Shown here piece by piece: positions 1-7,247 of a stretch of 11,473 nt of DNA. The DNA is from Clostridiales bacterium (GTDB lineage: Bacteria > Bacillota > Clostridia > Oscillospirales > Acutalibacteraceae). Numbering within the stretch: the stretch's first letter is position 1; every line of letters begins with the position of its first letter. A program made the translations under genes and the position numbers. Location: positions 1-11,473 of the forward strand of contig JAAZGX010000245.1 in assembly GCA_012511005.1 (NCBI GenBank), read 5' to 3'. The notes below the pieces were generated by a model. The model made no database searches. It was not told the DNA's origin and saw only the letters and a list, made by a program, of their open reading frames with translations.

Positions 1-1295
1 GTTATAGTACCCTCCGTAAGAGCCGCAATAGCAATAGCGGGTTTCATTGTTGAGCCGGGGGCATATGTACTCATAAAAGCCCTATTCCAAAGCGGGGCGG
101 AGTTGTCCTTTATAAGCTCTGAATAAAGCTCGCTATATTTTGAAATATCGTATGTAGGATTTGAAACGGAGGCACGAATAGCGCCTGTTTTAATGTCTAT
201 AACTATAAGCGCGCCTGCCGTGCTGAAAATAGTTTTGTCCTTTTGACTGTCAAGTGTTTTTTGTAAAGCGTCGCCTGCGGCTTTTTGCAGCCCCGCGTCA
301 ATTGTGGTTACTACCGTATTGCCTTGCTCTGGAGCGACTGAATACTCTGTCGTCACATCTCCCAAGGCATCTGTAATAGACAGCATAATGCCGTTCGTGC
401 CGCGCAAGTATTTTTCCGCATATCTTTCAATTCCGCTTTTCCCGTAAACATCATTAAGCTCATATTTATTATTTTCTAAAATGAGCTTTTCCTCCTTAGA
501 TATATTGGCGTCGGAAAGCTTGGATTTTAGCTCCTCTTTCTGATTATTATACTCGTCTGCGCTAATGGCGCCGACAAATCCTAATATATGCGGTGCAAGC
601 GCGCCGTCTTTATACATTCTGTATGCTTCGATTTGAAAATCCACGCCTTTATATAAGTCGCCGTTTTCTTTTATTATAGAAACGAGGTCGGTTGACACAT
701 CACGGGCGAAAATATAAGGCGTTGCCTCTGAAAAGAGCTGATATTTCATAGAAAAGCAAACGGACATCACCTTAATTTGCTCTTTTTTTTCGTATTCTTC
801 AAGCTTATAACGCTCTACTAAAGCATCATAGCAGTTTTTTGCCGTTGCATATTCATTAAGACGGAGCATGTCGGGCGACTTCATAAACTTGATTTCCGTA
901 TCCATCTTTTCTTTGAACTGCGGCTCGCCTTTTTTGTTAAACTCTATGGGGAGAACATCCTCCCACTTTTCACCGGCGCGCTCAAAAAGCTTGATAAGTG
1001 CTGAAATTACAGCGTTTCGCTCTTCCTGTTTTTTATATGAGGGGAATGTGTCATAGTCAAATATAATCGTATTACCTTGCCTGTTAGTTACGAGCGCGCT
1101 GCCGTTACGGTCAAGAATAACGCCTCTTGCCGCTACTACCTTTCTTGAAGAAAAGGATGTGCGGTCATTTATATATGTGTACTTTTCTGTATCAAGTATT
1201 TGATATTTAACGAGCGCTAAAATAAAAAATATAAAAGTTGAAAGAAAAAGCACAAAAGCCGATACAAACCTCTTATTTCGTATATTGTTAATCAT
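1..1295 (-). CDS. mrdA: Penicillin-binding protein 2 (elongasome transpeptidase), 3' end outside window
   Basis: Class B penicillin-binding protein that cross-links peptidoglycan during cell elongation, working with RodA and MreBCD at the membrane. The frame is open from an ATG at 1293-1295 to the window edge, giving 431 residues. Residues about 9-29 form a single N-terminal membrane anchor. A dimerisation domain follows, starting with the typical VAARGVILDRNG-type segment near residue 55. The transpeptidase domain holds the SxxK motif as S415-T-M-K418, encoded at 42-53, where S415 is the acyl-acceptor serine. The later SxN and KTG motifs lie beyond the window. The active serine sits later than in E. 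coli PBP2 (Ser330), so the N-terminal half is longer. The start overlaps the mreD stop by 8 nt (ATGATTAA), and an AGGAGA lies just upstream, suggesting translational coupling. Identity is secure from motif, topology and context. Confidence 0.95.
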   Translation of the reverse strand, partial: MINNIRNKRFVSAFVLFLSTFIFFILALVKYQILDTEKYTYINDRTSFSSRKVVAARGVILDRNGSALVTNRQGNTIIFDYDTFPSYKKQEERNAVISALIKLFERAGEKWEDVLPIEFNKKGEPQFKEKMDTEIKFMKSPDMLRLNEYATAKNCYDALVERYKLEEYEKKEQIKVMSVCFSMKYQLFSEATPYIFARDVSTDLVSIIKENGDLYKGVDFQIEAYRMYKDGALAPHILGFVGAISADEYNNQKEELKSKLSDANISKEEKLILENNKYELNDVYGKSGIERYAEKYLRGTNGIMLSITDALGDVTTEYSVAPEQGNTVVTTIDAGLQKAAGDALQKTLDSQKDKTIFSTAGALIVIDIKTGAIRASVSNPTYDISKYSELYSELIKDNSAPLWNRAFMSTYAPGSTMKPAIAIAALTEGTI

Positions 1296-1815
1296 AGGCA
1301 TATTCTCCTGTAGTTTTTACGGTCTTATATATGGCTTTTATAAGATAATATTGAAAAGGGGATAAAATAAGGGTATAAATAAACGATGGAATGTAAAATC
1401 TGAATATGAAAGGGGAAATGTTCTTTACACCCGAAAATGTGTAAAATACAAGAATATATATTGATATGTTTACGGCAAGGCAGAAAAGCGTTAAAACAAA
1501 AGCCGTAACGAAATTTTCCCTCATTAAATAGCTTATCATAAGCGAACAGAAAAATGTTGTTAAAAACATCATAAGAGCGAAATATCCGTCCTTTGCAGAT
1601 GAAATATCCCACAGTATACCTATAAAGGCACCGAATAAAGCGCCTTTAACGCTTCTTTCAAACATACCTATATATACAGCTAAAGGTATGAGCAAAAACG
1701 CCCTTGCTCCAAACGGCGCGGGTAAAATCCCTGCCGTATTTTGAAACAAAGAAAAAAGAAGAATAATTAATATAACAGCACCGCTGTGCAATATATTTTT
1801 TTTGCTGTAATACAT
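1288..1815 (-). CDS. mreD: Rod shape-determining protein MreD
   Basis: Small polytopic membrane protein of the elongasome, linking MreC and MreB to the wall synthases. It is strongly hydrophobic, with about five or six predicted membrane segments, and has the usual MreD length. The first segments run from the N-terminal LHSGAVILIILLFSLF stretch through the GALFGAFIGILWD segment, which is typical of the family. I choose the ATG at 1813-1815 (175 residues), preceded by a weak GGGG at 1821-1824. The frame extends to a TTG at 1831-1833 (181 residues) that would overlap the mreC stop, but no ribosome binding site is near that TTG. It lies between mreC and the PBP2 gene, overlapping the latter by 8 nt. 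The primary sequence is poorly conserved in this family, so the call leans on topology and operon position. Confidence 0.92.
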   Translation of the reverse strand: MYYSKKNILHSGAVILIILLFSLFQNTAGILPAPFGARAFLLIPLAVYIGMFERSVKGALFGAFIGILWDISSAKDGYFALMMFLTTFFCSLMISYLMRENFVTAFVLTLFCLAVNISIYILVFYTFSGVKNISPFIFRFYIPSFIYTLILSPFQYYLIKAIYKTVKTTGEYAYD

Positions 1816-1825
1816 AAATGCCCCG

Positions 1826-2689
1826 CTATTCAATCAAAGAAACATTCTTTTCACCTTGACCGGGAAAGCTTGTAATAACAAAAACCCCTGTAAGCTCCGC
1901 TATATTACACGCGGGTTTTACGGTGGCATACGAAGAAGTGTCCGCCACATCATCCTCAACCGTTGTGACTGTGCCTATTATAATCCCTGACGGAAATATT
2001 CCGCCCGCGCCGGAGGTGCTGACAATTCCGCCTGAAACTATGGCTGTAGTGCTTTTTAGCCCCGATAGTTTTAACAGTCCGTCTTTTTGCAGCTTTGCAC
2101 TGCCGGAGGCTATTCCCTTTTCTCCCGTTCTTACCTCATATGCGCCAATGTTTAAGCGTGCATCAAGCACAGTCAACGCTACAGAGGTAGTAGTGTTGAC
2201 TTTTTTTATTATACCTACCACATTGTCGCTGCAAATAACAGGGTCATTAACGCTGACGCCGTCTGCACTCCCTACATCAAGCACAAACGAAGAGCCGGCG
2301 TCCGCCGCGTCTCTGCTTATAACCATACCATAGCACAACTCAAAATCGGGATTTCTTTTCTTTAGCTCAAGAATAGTTTCATAATCCTTTATTTTCATTT
2401 TCATCTTTTCATAATCGGCAAGCTTTTGTGTGTTTTCATTAAGTTCTTTTTCAAGTTCTTCTATTTTATCAACATATACAGACGATGACCGAAAGGATAT
2501 CTTAAAGGCATCGGCATATCGGCTTACCGCCGCCGCCGCCTTATCTAAAGGGGAAAAGACGACAGACACAATAGATGTAAAAAATGAAGAGGAGCTATTA
2601 GTGAAGGCGGCAAATAATATGCCGGAAAGCAGCGCCGCAATTATTAGTCCGGCAAACTTCACTTTTGAAGAACGAAAAAATCTTTGCAT
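1826..2689 (-). CDS. mreC: Rod shape-determining protein MreC
   Basis: Bitopic elongasome protein that forms an extracytoplasmic scaffold and contacts PBP2. The 287 residues show a short basic cytoplasmic head, one membrane segment at about 12-30, a charged coiled coil at about 72-112 (Lys/Glu-rich heptads), and then the paired beta-barrel region at about 118-275. This region carries the family's glycine-rich SGAGGIFPSGIIIGTV stretch near 226-241. Length matches the family. The ATG at 2687-2689 has an AGAGG at the right distance and lies 15 bp after the mreB stop. The gene is followed by mreD after a 10 bp gap if the ATG start of mreD is used. It should be transcribed from the promoter before mreB. 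No anomalies were seen. Confidence 0.96.
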   Translation of the reverse strand: MQRFFRSSKVKFAGLIIAALLSGILFAAFTNSSSSFFTSIVSVVFSPLDKAAAAVSRYADAFKISFRSSSVYVDKIEELEKELNENTQKLADYEKMKMKIKDYETILELKKRNPDFELCYGMVISRDAADAGSSFVLDVGSADGVSVNDPVICSDNVVGIIKKVNTTTSVALTVLDARLNIGAYEVRTGEKGIASGSAKLQKDGLLKLSGLKSTTAIVSGGIVSTSGAGGIFPSGIIIGTVTTVEDDVADTSSYATVKPACNIAELTGVFVITSFPGQGEKNVSLIE

Positions 2690-2704
2690 ATCATATCCTC
2701 TGTT

Positions 2705-3712
2705 TTATTTGTTTCTTAAAAGCATAAGCGGGTCCTTTTCAAGGCAAATGCCCGTTCCTCTGACGACGCAGTCAAGGGGATTTTCTGCTATATGTACAGG
2801 CATTCCCGTCTCTGCCGCAATAAGTCTGTCAAGCCCGCGAAGCAGCGCGCCGCCGCCCGTCAGCGTTATGCCGCGCTCCATAATATCAGCGGAAAGCTCA
2901 GGCGGAGTTTTGTCAAGCGTAAAGCGAATTGTGTCAAGTATTTGGTCAACAGGGTCAACGAGCGCCTCTCTTATTTCCTCGCTCGTTATTTCCTTGCTTT
3001 TGGGCAGTCCATCAAGAAGATTTCTGCCTTTTACATCCATAGCGCCCTCACCGTCGTAAGGATAAGCGGAGCCAAGCTTGATTTTTATGTCCTCTGCGGT
3101 ACGCTCGCCCACAAGAAGGTTATATTTCTTCTTTATAAATGCGATAATCGCTTCGTCAAAAATATCACCCGCAACACGAAGCGACCTTGATGTGACAATA
3201 TCACGAAGTGAAATTACAGCAACCTCACATGTTCCGCCGCCTATGTCTACTATCATACTGCCCATAGCCTCAGTAACGGGAAGCCCTGCGCCGATAGCCG
3301 CCGCCATAGGCTCTGCAATAAGGCTTACATAGCGCGCACCCGCACTTCTTGCGGCATCATGAACGGCGCGTTTTTCAACCTCCGTAACGCCGGAGGGTAT
3401 GCAAATCATAACCCTTGCCCTGTTAAAAAGCGAGCCGCTTATAGCCCTTTTAATAAACTCTTTGAGCATATCTGCCGTCATATCAAAGTCAGCTATAACA
3501 CCGTCTTTAAGCGGGCGCACAACAGAAATAGAGCCGGGCGTTCTGCCTATCATGTCTTTAGCCTCGTTGCCGACGGCTCTGACTACGCGCGGCACAGATT
3601 TTTCATCTACGGCGACAACGGACGGCTCTCTTATAACAATGCCTTTACCCTTAACAAATACAAGGGTATTGGCAGTACCTAAATCAATTCCTATATCTTG
3701 CGAAAAAAACAT
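2705..3712 (-). CDS. mreB: Rod shape-determining protein MreB (bacterial actin)
   Basis: Actin-like ATPase that forms membrane-bound filaments and directs lateral wall synthesis. The 335 residues include phosphate-1 loop DIGIDLGTANT (6-16), the VRPLKDGVIADFD connection near 65-77, the IPSGVTEVEKRAV stretch near 105-117, the AEPMAAAIGAGLPV stretch near 133-146, phosphate-2 loop DIGGGTCE (156-163) and the adenosine motif TGGGALLRGL (285-294). Length is typical. In the phosphate-2 loop a Cys (162) occupies a place usually held by Thr (GTTE), a mild change that I do not think removes activity. The ATG is preceded by AAGGAGAGGG at 3717-3726, an excellent ribosome binding site. It is the first gene of the mre cluster, with its own promoter just upstream. 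Confidence 0.98.
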   Translation of the reverse strand: MFFSQDIGIDLGTANTLVFVKGKGIVIREPSVVAVDEKSVPRVVRAVGNEAKDMIGRTPGSISVVRPLKDGVIADFDMTADMLKEFIKRAISGSLFNRARVMICIPSGVTEVEKRAVHDAARSAGARYVSLIAEPMAAAIGAGLPVTEAMGSMIVDIGGGTCEVAVISLRDIVTSRSLRVAGDIFDEAIIAFIKKKYNLLVGERTAEDIKIKLGSAYPYDGEGAMDVKGRNLLDGLPKSKEITSEEIREALVDPVDQILDTIRFTLDKTPPELSADIMERGITLTGGGALLRGLDRLIAAETGMPVHIAENPLDCVVRGTGICLEKDPLMLLRNK

Positions 3713-3808
3713 TTCGCCCTCTCCTTCCTAAGTGAAAACAGTATACCAAACAGGGCAAATTCTTTCAAGTTATAACAGCTTACAAAGGTTTGTTCGGTAT
3801 AAGGTATA
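3713..3808. other. Intergenic gap between the phosphodiesterase gene and mreB
   Basis: This 96 bp AT-rich gap carries the mreB promoter and ribosome binding site. I see no GC-rich hairpin followed by a T run on the minus strand after the phosphodiesterase stop, so no intrinsic terminator is evident. A short perfect inverted repeat, ACAAAGGTTTGT (3782-3793), lies upstream of the -35 and is too weak to call an operator. Read-through from the upstream operon into mreB is possible. Confidence 0.5.
3740..3768 (-). promoter_or_regulatory. Sigma-A type promoter for mreBCD-PBP2
   Basis: On the minus strand a -35 TTGAAA (3763-3768) and a -10 TATACT (3740-3745) are separated by exactly 17 bp. Each hexamer matches the consensus at five of six positions. 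Transcription would begin near 3733, giving a leader of about 20 nt that contains the mreB ribosome binding site. The position in the only non-coding gap before mreB supports the call; activity itself is inferred. Confidence 0.8.
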
Positions 3809-4552
3809 TTATAATCCCAATAAAATCTGCCTTGCAAAATCGGGAACATCGGTAATCAGACCGTCGCACCCTGAGCCAATAAGCGCCTCTATAACGCGCT
3901 TTGTATTACATGTCCAAGCGTTTACGGCAAGTTTATTTTTGTGCGCTTCCTCAATATAATCCTCATCAATATAAAAATAGACGGGGTGAAGCGCGTCACA
4001 GCCGAGGCTTTTGGCAAATGAAAAGGGGTCGTCAAATATTTTGTCAATTATTTCGCTGTTAGGGTCATAAAGAAGTCCGGTATGGACAGTTGGATAAAGC
4101 CTTTTTGACTCTATTAGCACCTCATCGCTAAAACTTGAGATAAGGATATTATCAAGTACCCCGCATTCCTCTGCCATTTCAAGTGTTTTGCCTACTATAG
4201 CAAGATTTTTATCAATCGGCGGTTTAATTTCCATATTAATAACGCTGAGGCCTTTTGCGGTTTCGTAAAACTCCTCAAGCGCAGGAATTTTTTCGCCTGT
4301 AAATTCATCATTGAAATATGAGCCGAAATCGAAGGCACGAAGTTCGTTAAATGTCATTTTTCTTATTAGACCCGTACCATTAGATGTTTCGTCAATATCA
4401 TAGTTATGGCAAATAACCACATGCCCGTCCTTAGTCATATGTACATCACATTCAAAACCGTCGCACTTCATTTCTCGCGCCATTTTGAATGCCGCTATTG
4501 TATTTTGAGGGGCGGCTTTACTTGCGCCTCTGTGAGCAATTATTTTAGCCAT
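3809..4552 (-). CDS. Glycerophosphodiester phosphodiesterase family protein (UgpQ-like)
   Basis: Predicted metal-dependent TIM-barrel enzyme that hydrolyses glycerophosphodiesters to glycerol 3-phosphate and an alcohol. No signal peptide is visible, so it is likely cytoplasmic. Counting from the ATG, family residues are the HRG motif (His7, Arg8), the GFECDVHMTKDG segment with Glu34 and Asp36, the HN motif with His49, and the NMEIK segment with Glu108. The C-terminal AWTCN and GLITDVPD segments close the barrel as expected. The 247 residues match the compact bacterial UgpQ type. I choose the ATG at 4550-4552, behind AAAGGG; a GTG at 4559-4561 would add three residues. The ATG overlaps the preceding flavoprotein stop by 8 nt (ATGGCTAA), implying translational coupling. 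Substrate in this context is unknown; a glycosylated glycerophosphodiester is conceivable but speculative. Confidence 0.92.
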   Translation of the reverse strand: MAKIIAHRGASKAAPQNTIAAFKMAREMKCDGFECDVHMTKDGHVVICHNYDIDETSNGTGLIRKMTFNELRAFDFGSYFNDEFTGEKIPALEEFYETAKGLSVINMEIKPPIDKNLAIVGKTLEMAEECGVLDNILISSFSDEVLIESKRLYPTVHTGLLYDPNSEIIDKIFDDPFSFAKSLGCDALHPVYFYIDEDYIEEAHKNKLAVNAWTCNTKRVIEALIGSGCDGLITDVPDFARQILLGL

Positions 4553-5087
4553 CGTTTTCACCCTTTGTACTTTCTTTTATATTATCTGTATTTGCAAGCA
4601 ATTTATCGCCTTTATACTCTATATTTGTAATTGAAAAGGCGTTTTTTAGTTGGCGCCGCATTATATTAAACGCTTTTTCGCCGTCACACCCTGCCGCGGC
4701 AAGGAAATATGCCTCCCGCCGTTTTTTAATTTTTTGGATTTTTCCATATTTATAATAGCTCTCATAATATGGCTGAAGCCTGTCTATTAAGGCTTTTAAG
4801 GGGGCGGGGAAAGACAAATTATATATGGGTGACGCTACAATAATAATATCTGCCGTTTCAAATAAAATGAAAAAATTCTGAAGGTCGGAATACACACACT
4901 TTTCGTTTTCTTTGCAAAATCCGCAGCCATAGCAAGGCTTTGGACTTTCTTTATAAGTATTGTATTTTATTATTTCGGCATTTTTATATTCTCTTAAAAA
5001 CTCATCTAAAAGGGCTTTTGTGTTGCCGTTTTCGTTAGAAAAGCCTTCAATGCAAAGCACTTTAAGTGCGTTTTTATGTTTCCACAT
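4545..5087 (-). CDS. Iron-sulfur flavoprotein-like NAD(P)H-dependent FMN reductase
   Basis: Flavodoxin-fold protein of the FMN_red/WrbA-like group. From the ATG at 5085-5087 it has 180 residues. The opening KVLCIEGFSNENGNTKALLDEF stretch is the first beta strand plus the FMN phosphate-binding loop, here SNENGNT. The VASPIYNLSFPAPLKALIDR stretch is the second flavin-binding segment. Between them lies a compact cysteine cluster C-x2-C-x2-C-x5-C (PCYGCGFC then KC), numbered 52, 55, 58 and 64 from this start, as in 4Fe-4S iron-sulfur flavoproteins (Isf) of anaerobes. It therefore probably carries FMN and an iron-sulfur cluster for electron transfer or reduction of a small substrate. The open frame begins at a GTG at 5127-5129, but the family start fits the later ATG, which overlaps the upstream gene by 14 nt. 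No clear ribosome binding site precedes it, so coupling to upstream translation is likely. The partner is unknown. Confidence 0.82.
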   Translation of the reverse strand: MWKHKNALKVLCIEGFSNENGNTKALLDEFLREYKNAEIIKYNTYKESPKPCYGCGFCKENEKCVYSDLQNFFILFETADIIIVASPIYNLSFPAPLKALIDRLQPYYESYYKYGKIQKIKKRREAYFLAAAGCDGEKAFNIMRRQLKNAFSITNIEYKGDKLLANTDNIKESTKGENDG

Positions 5088-6132
5088 TGTTTTTGCAGTA
5101 TGAGCAGACAAGACTGTCACCGCTTTCAAAGAAAAGTCCCGGCAAATACTCCTCAGTACTCGTTATACATTCTTTGTTACCACAATAAAATCCATGGGTA
5201 GACTTAACTTCGTGTGGCTTTACAATTCGCCCCGCACGACTTTTAAACATCCTATAAATAAATGTCATAATGGAAAATACGCCATATTCAAGCTGTTCAA
5301 AATACTTTGCCCTGTTGTCAAAATCAACGAAAACAGGCAGTTCCTCGCTGCGCGGAAACGGGTGCAGTATTGAAAGAGCAGGCTTTGTTGAAAGCAACAG
5401 TCTTGCGTCAAGAACACATCTGTCTAAAGCCTTTTTATACTCCATATCATCTGAAAAGTCTGTTTTTAACACACGCGTCATATAAAGCACATCAATATCT
5501 TCTATTATTTCTTCAAGTGAATGTACAACTTCATATTGCTTGCCGTTTTCCGACAGAACAAGCTCGAAATCCGTTGGTATATTCCCGTCCTTAGCGTCAC
5601 AAAAGAAAAAGCTGTTGCCGTTATAGACGGAAAGAGTTTTCAGAAGTGCTTTGACTTTAGGAGAGTTAAAAACATCACCGCAAAAACCTATTTTCATATT
5701 TGAAATATGGTTTTGAGTATACCAAACGGAGGCTAAATCTTTTAAAGTATCACACGGTAAGTCAAAAGAAAGGTCGCCTGCATTAATAATTGGCACAGTA
5801 GAATAAAGAGAAGCGGCAAAAGAGGCGCCTTTTAACGGGTGACTTACGGCAATAATATCGCCCCTTGCACATGCTGTAAGGATGCCGTCTTTAAGGCTTT
5901 CACCGTTTTTTAGCTCAAACGGCAGCGAAAAACCACCGAGCCGTGCAATTGCCGCGGCATATGCCGATTGTTCATCTCTGTTCTCCTTAGCAAAGACAGA
6001 AACGAGTGTTTTTCCCCTGCAGTCATCTGTGAACATATTAGTATTATCCTTAATAGAGCCTAAAAGACGAAGAGTCTCCATAAGCTCTTCTCGCGATAAG
6101 TCAGAAATGTCAAGAATTTTAGAATAATTCAA
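5074..6132 (-). CDS. Degenerate aspartate carbamoyltransferase-like protein with fused PyrI-type zinc domain
   Basis: Residues 1-296 align end to end with PyrB catalytic chains: DISDLSREEL (8-17), RLGGF (64-68), HPLKGA (98-103), VPIINAGD (113-120), IGFCGD (148-153), DVLYMTR (214-220), HPFPR (257-261) and YFEQLEYGVF (277-286). Residues about 297-352 match only the zinc-binding half of PyrI, with cysteines 317, 322, 343 and 346 spaced C-x4-C-x20-C-x2-C. The active site is largely lost. The STRT carbamoyl-phosphate motif reads NRDE (51-54), the Arg before HP is Ser97, the HPxQ motif reads LPCD (125-128), the Arg of the GDxxxxR motif is Pro158, and the S80/K84 loop is shortened. Only Arg220 and the HPxPR loop survive. 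I predict no carbamoyltransferase activity. The start is TTG at 6130-6132 behind AAGGGTG; an in-frame TGA at 6145-6147 excludes a longer protein, and the next Met lies beyond conserved residues. Confidence 0.88.
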   Translation of the reverse strand: MNYSKILDISDLSREELMETLRLLGSIKDNTNMFTDDCRGKTLVSVFAKENRDEQSAYAAAIARLGGFSLPFELKNGESLKDGILTACARGDIIAVSHPLKGASFAASLYSTVPIINAGDLSFDLPCDTLKDLASVWYTQNHISNMKIGFCGDVFNSPKVKALLKTLSVYNGNSFFFCDAKDGNIPTDFELVLSENGKQYEVVHSLEEIIEDIDVLYMTRVLKTDFSDDMEYKKALDRCVLDARLLLSTKPALSILHPFPRSEELPVFVDFDNRAKYFEQLEYGVFSIMTFIYRMFKSRAGRIVKPHEVKSTHGFYCGNKECITSTEEYLPGLFFESGDSLVCSYCKNNVET

Positions 6133-6145
6133 AAAAACACCCTTT
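6130..6145 (-). promoter_or_regulatory. Ribosome binding site fixing a TTG start
   Basis: On the minus strand AAAGGGTG (6138-6145) precedes TTG (6130-6132) by five bases, across a run of seven T. The upstream frame is closed by TGA at 6145-6147, and the conserved DISDLSREEL segment starts at residue 8, so the TTG is the only start that keeps the domain whole. Confidence 0.7.
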
Positions 6146-6149
6146 CATA

Positions 6150-7232
6150 CTATAACGGTAAAGCTGCGGGACGAGAGCATGTGCTTTGAAGCTTATAAAA
6201 CTCGCCGCCGTCAGAACTGTCCGTAAAGCCCAACATAATATCAAGCACATGATACGCCAATTTACCGCTCGTTCTATGAGGAGTTTGCAGCCTTAAAGCG
6301 TTTGCCATATCCCACACGCCAAGCCCCCTGCTGTTTTCAGAATACGGGCGTGTTATAGGGACCTCCTGCCAGTCTCCTCCAAGTTTAGAGATTTTTACGG
6401 GACCGCCAAACCCGTTGGGGTCAGGCACCTGCATAGAGCCTTTTGTACCGTAAATTTCTATGCGCGGATTATCCGCCTTCCAAACATCAAATGAAGTTAT
6501 AATGGTACCCGTTGCTGTATTTTCAAATTCCATTATACCTGCTATATGCGTGTCGGTGTCAACAGGTATTATTTTACCATACTTTTTCTCACTCGTAATA
6601 GTTCTGTTTGAAAAAGATTTTTTAGAAATGCCGCAAAGCCTTTTTACAGGACCTAAAAGGCTAATGAGTGCCGTAACATAGTAAGGACCCATATCAAGCA
6701 TAGGACCACCGCCCTTAGCATAGTAAAATTCCGGGTCAGGGTGCCAGCTTTCGTGACCGTGGCAAGTCATAAATGCAGCGGCGCCTATAGGCTCGCCTAT
6801 TTCTCCGCTGTCAAGAATTTCTCGGCATGTCTGTATGCCTGCTCCTAAAAAAGTGTCAGGCGCAACGCCTAAAAGAAGCCTTTTTTCTTCACTAAGCTCT
6901 AAAAGACTCAAAGCATCTTGTCTATTTACAGACATCGGCTTTTCGCTGTGTGTATTTTTTCCTGCTTTTAATGCCTCTATTGCAACACCGAAATGCTCCT
7001 CAGGTCTTGTAAGATTTACTATAATTTCAATTTCCTCATCATTAAAAGCGTCATACATTGTGTCATATATTACAGGGATACTAAATTTATCATAAGCATC
7101 TTTTGCACGCTCCGGTATTAGGTCGCAAACGCCTTTTACATAAATTTTTTCATTAAATACACGGGTAAGGTTTTCAAGGTAAATAGGGCTTATATTGCCG
7201 TTGCCTATTACGGCTATGGGGACTTTTTTCAT
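6150..7232 (-). CDS. Gfo/Idh/MocA family NAD(P)-dependent oxidoreductase
   Basis: Predicted sugar or cyclitol dehydrogenase. Its 360 residues have the family's two-domain layout: an N-terminal Rossmann fold with the dinucleotide loop GNGNIS (10-15), the VNLTRPEEH segment (72-80), the EKP motif (97-99) ending the nucleotide domain, and a C-terminal alpha/beta domain. The GGGPMLDMGPYY stretch (174-185) keeps the catalytic-type Asp180, but the position of the usual His, four residues on, is Tyr184. Related proteins with a DMGPYY form exist, so this is a subfamily trait. The ATG at 7230-7232 has AAAGGGGTG upstream and lies 15 bp after the DUF6807 stop. Next to ThuA and TIM-barrel genes it probably oxidises or reduces a sugar at C3 (ThuB-like role), but substrate and cofactor preference cannot be read from sequence. 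Confidence 0.93.
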   Translation of the reverse strand: MKKVPIAVIGNGNISPIYLENLTRVFNEKIYVKGVCDLIPERAKDAYDKFSIPVIYDTMYDAFNDEEIEIIVNLTRPEEHFGVAIEALKAGKNTHSEKPMSVNRQDALSLLELSEEKRLLLGVAPDTFLGAGIQTCREILDSGEIGEPIGAAAFMTCHGHESWHPDPEFYYAKGGGPMLDMGPYYVTALISLLGPVKRLCGISKKSFSNRTITSEKKYGKIIPVDTDTHIAGIMEFENTATGTIITSFDVWKADNPRIEIYGTKGSMQVPDPNGFGGPVKISKLGGDWQEVPITRPYSENSRGLGVWDMANALRLQTPHRTSGKLAYHVLDIMLGFTDSSDGGEFYKLQSTCSRPAALPL

Positions 7233-7247
7233 ATGAACACCCCTTTA

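Noticed and set aside
1325..1612. Second minus-strand frame of 95 codons inside mreD
   Set aside because: It lies in another frame within mreD, whose membrane topology and operon position are convincing.
1923..2333. Plus-strand open frame of 136 codons inside mreC
   Set aside because: Entirely antisense to the MreC beta-barrel domain, with no ribosome binding site or recognisable domain.
2430..3059. Plus-strand open frame of 209 codons across the mreC/mreB junction
   Set aside because: It is antisense to two well-supported genes, is Ser/Pro-rich and low in complexity, and matches no family; typical shadow of minus-strand coding.
3782..3793. Inverted repeat ACAAAGGTTTGT as a terminator or operator
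   Set aside because: Only a 5 bp AT-rich stem with a 2 bp centre and no T run; too weak for a terminator and no evidence of a regulator.
5307..5594. Plus-strand open frames opposite the carbamoyltransferase-like gene
   Set aside because: The minus-strand frame aligns with PyrB/PyrI throughout; the opposite frames show no domain.
5074..6132. Calling the gene a normal pyrB or an ornithine carbamoyltransferase
   Set aside because: The STRT carbamoyl-phosphate motif shared by all transcarbamylases is absent, and the fused zinc domain is specific to aspartate carbamoyltransferase regulatory chains.
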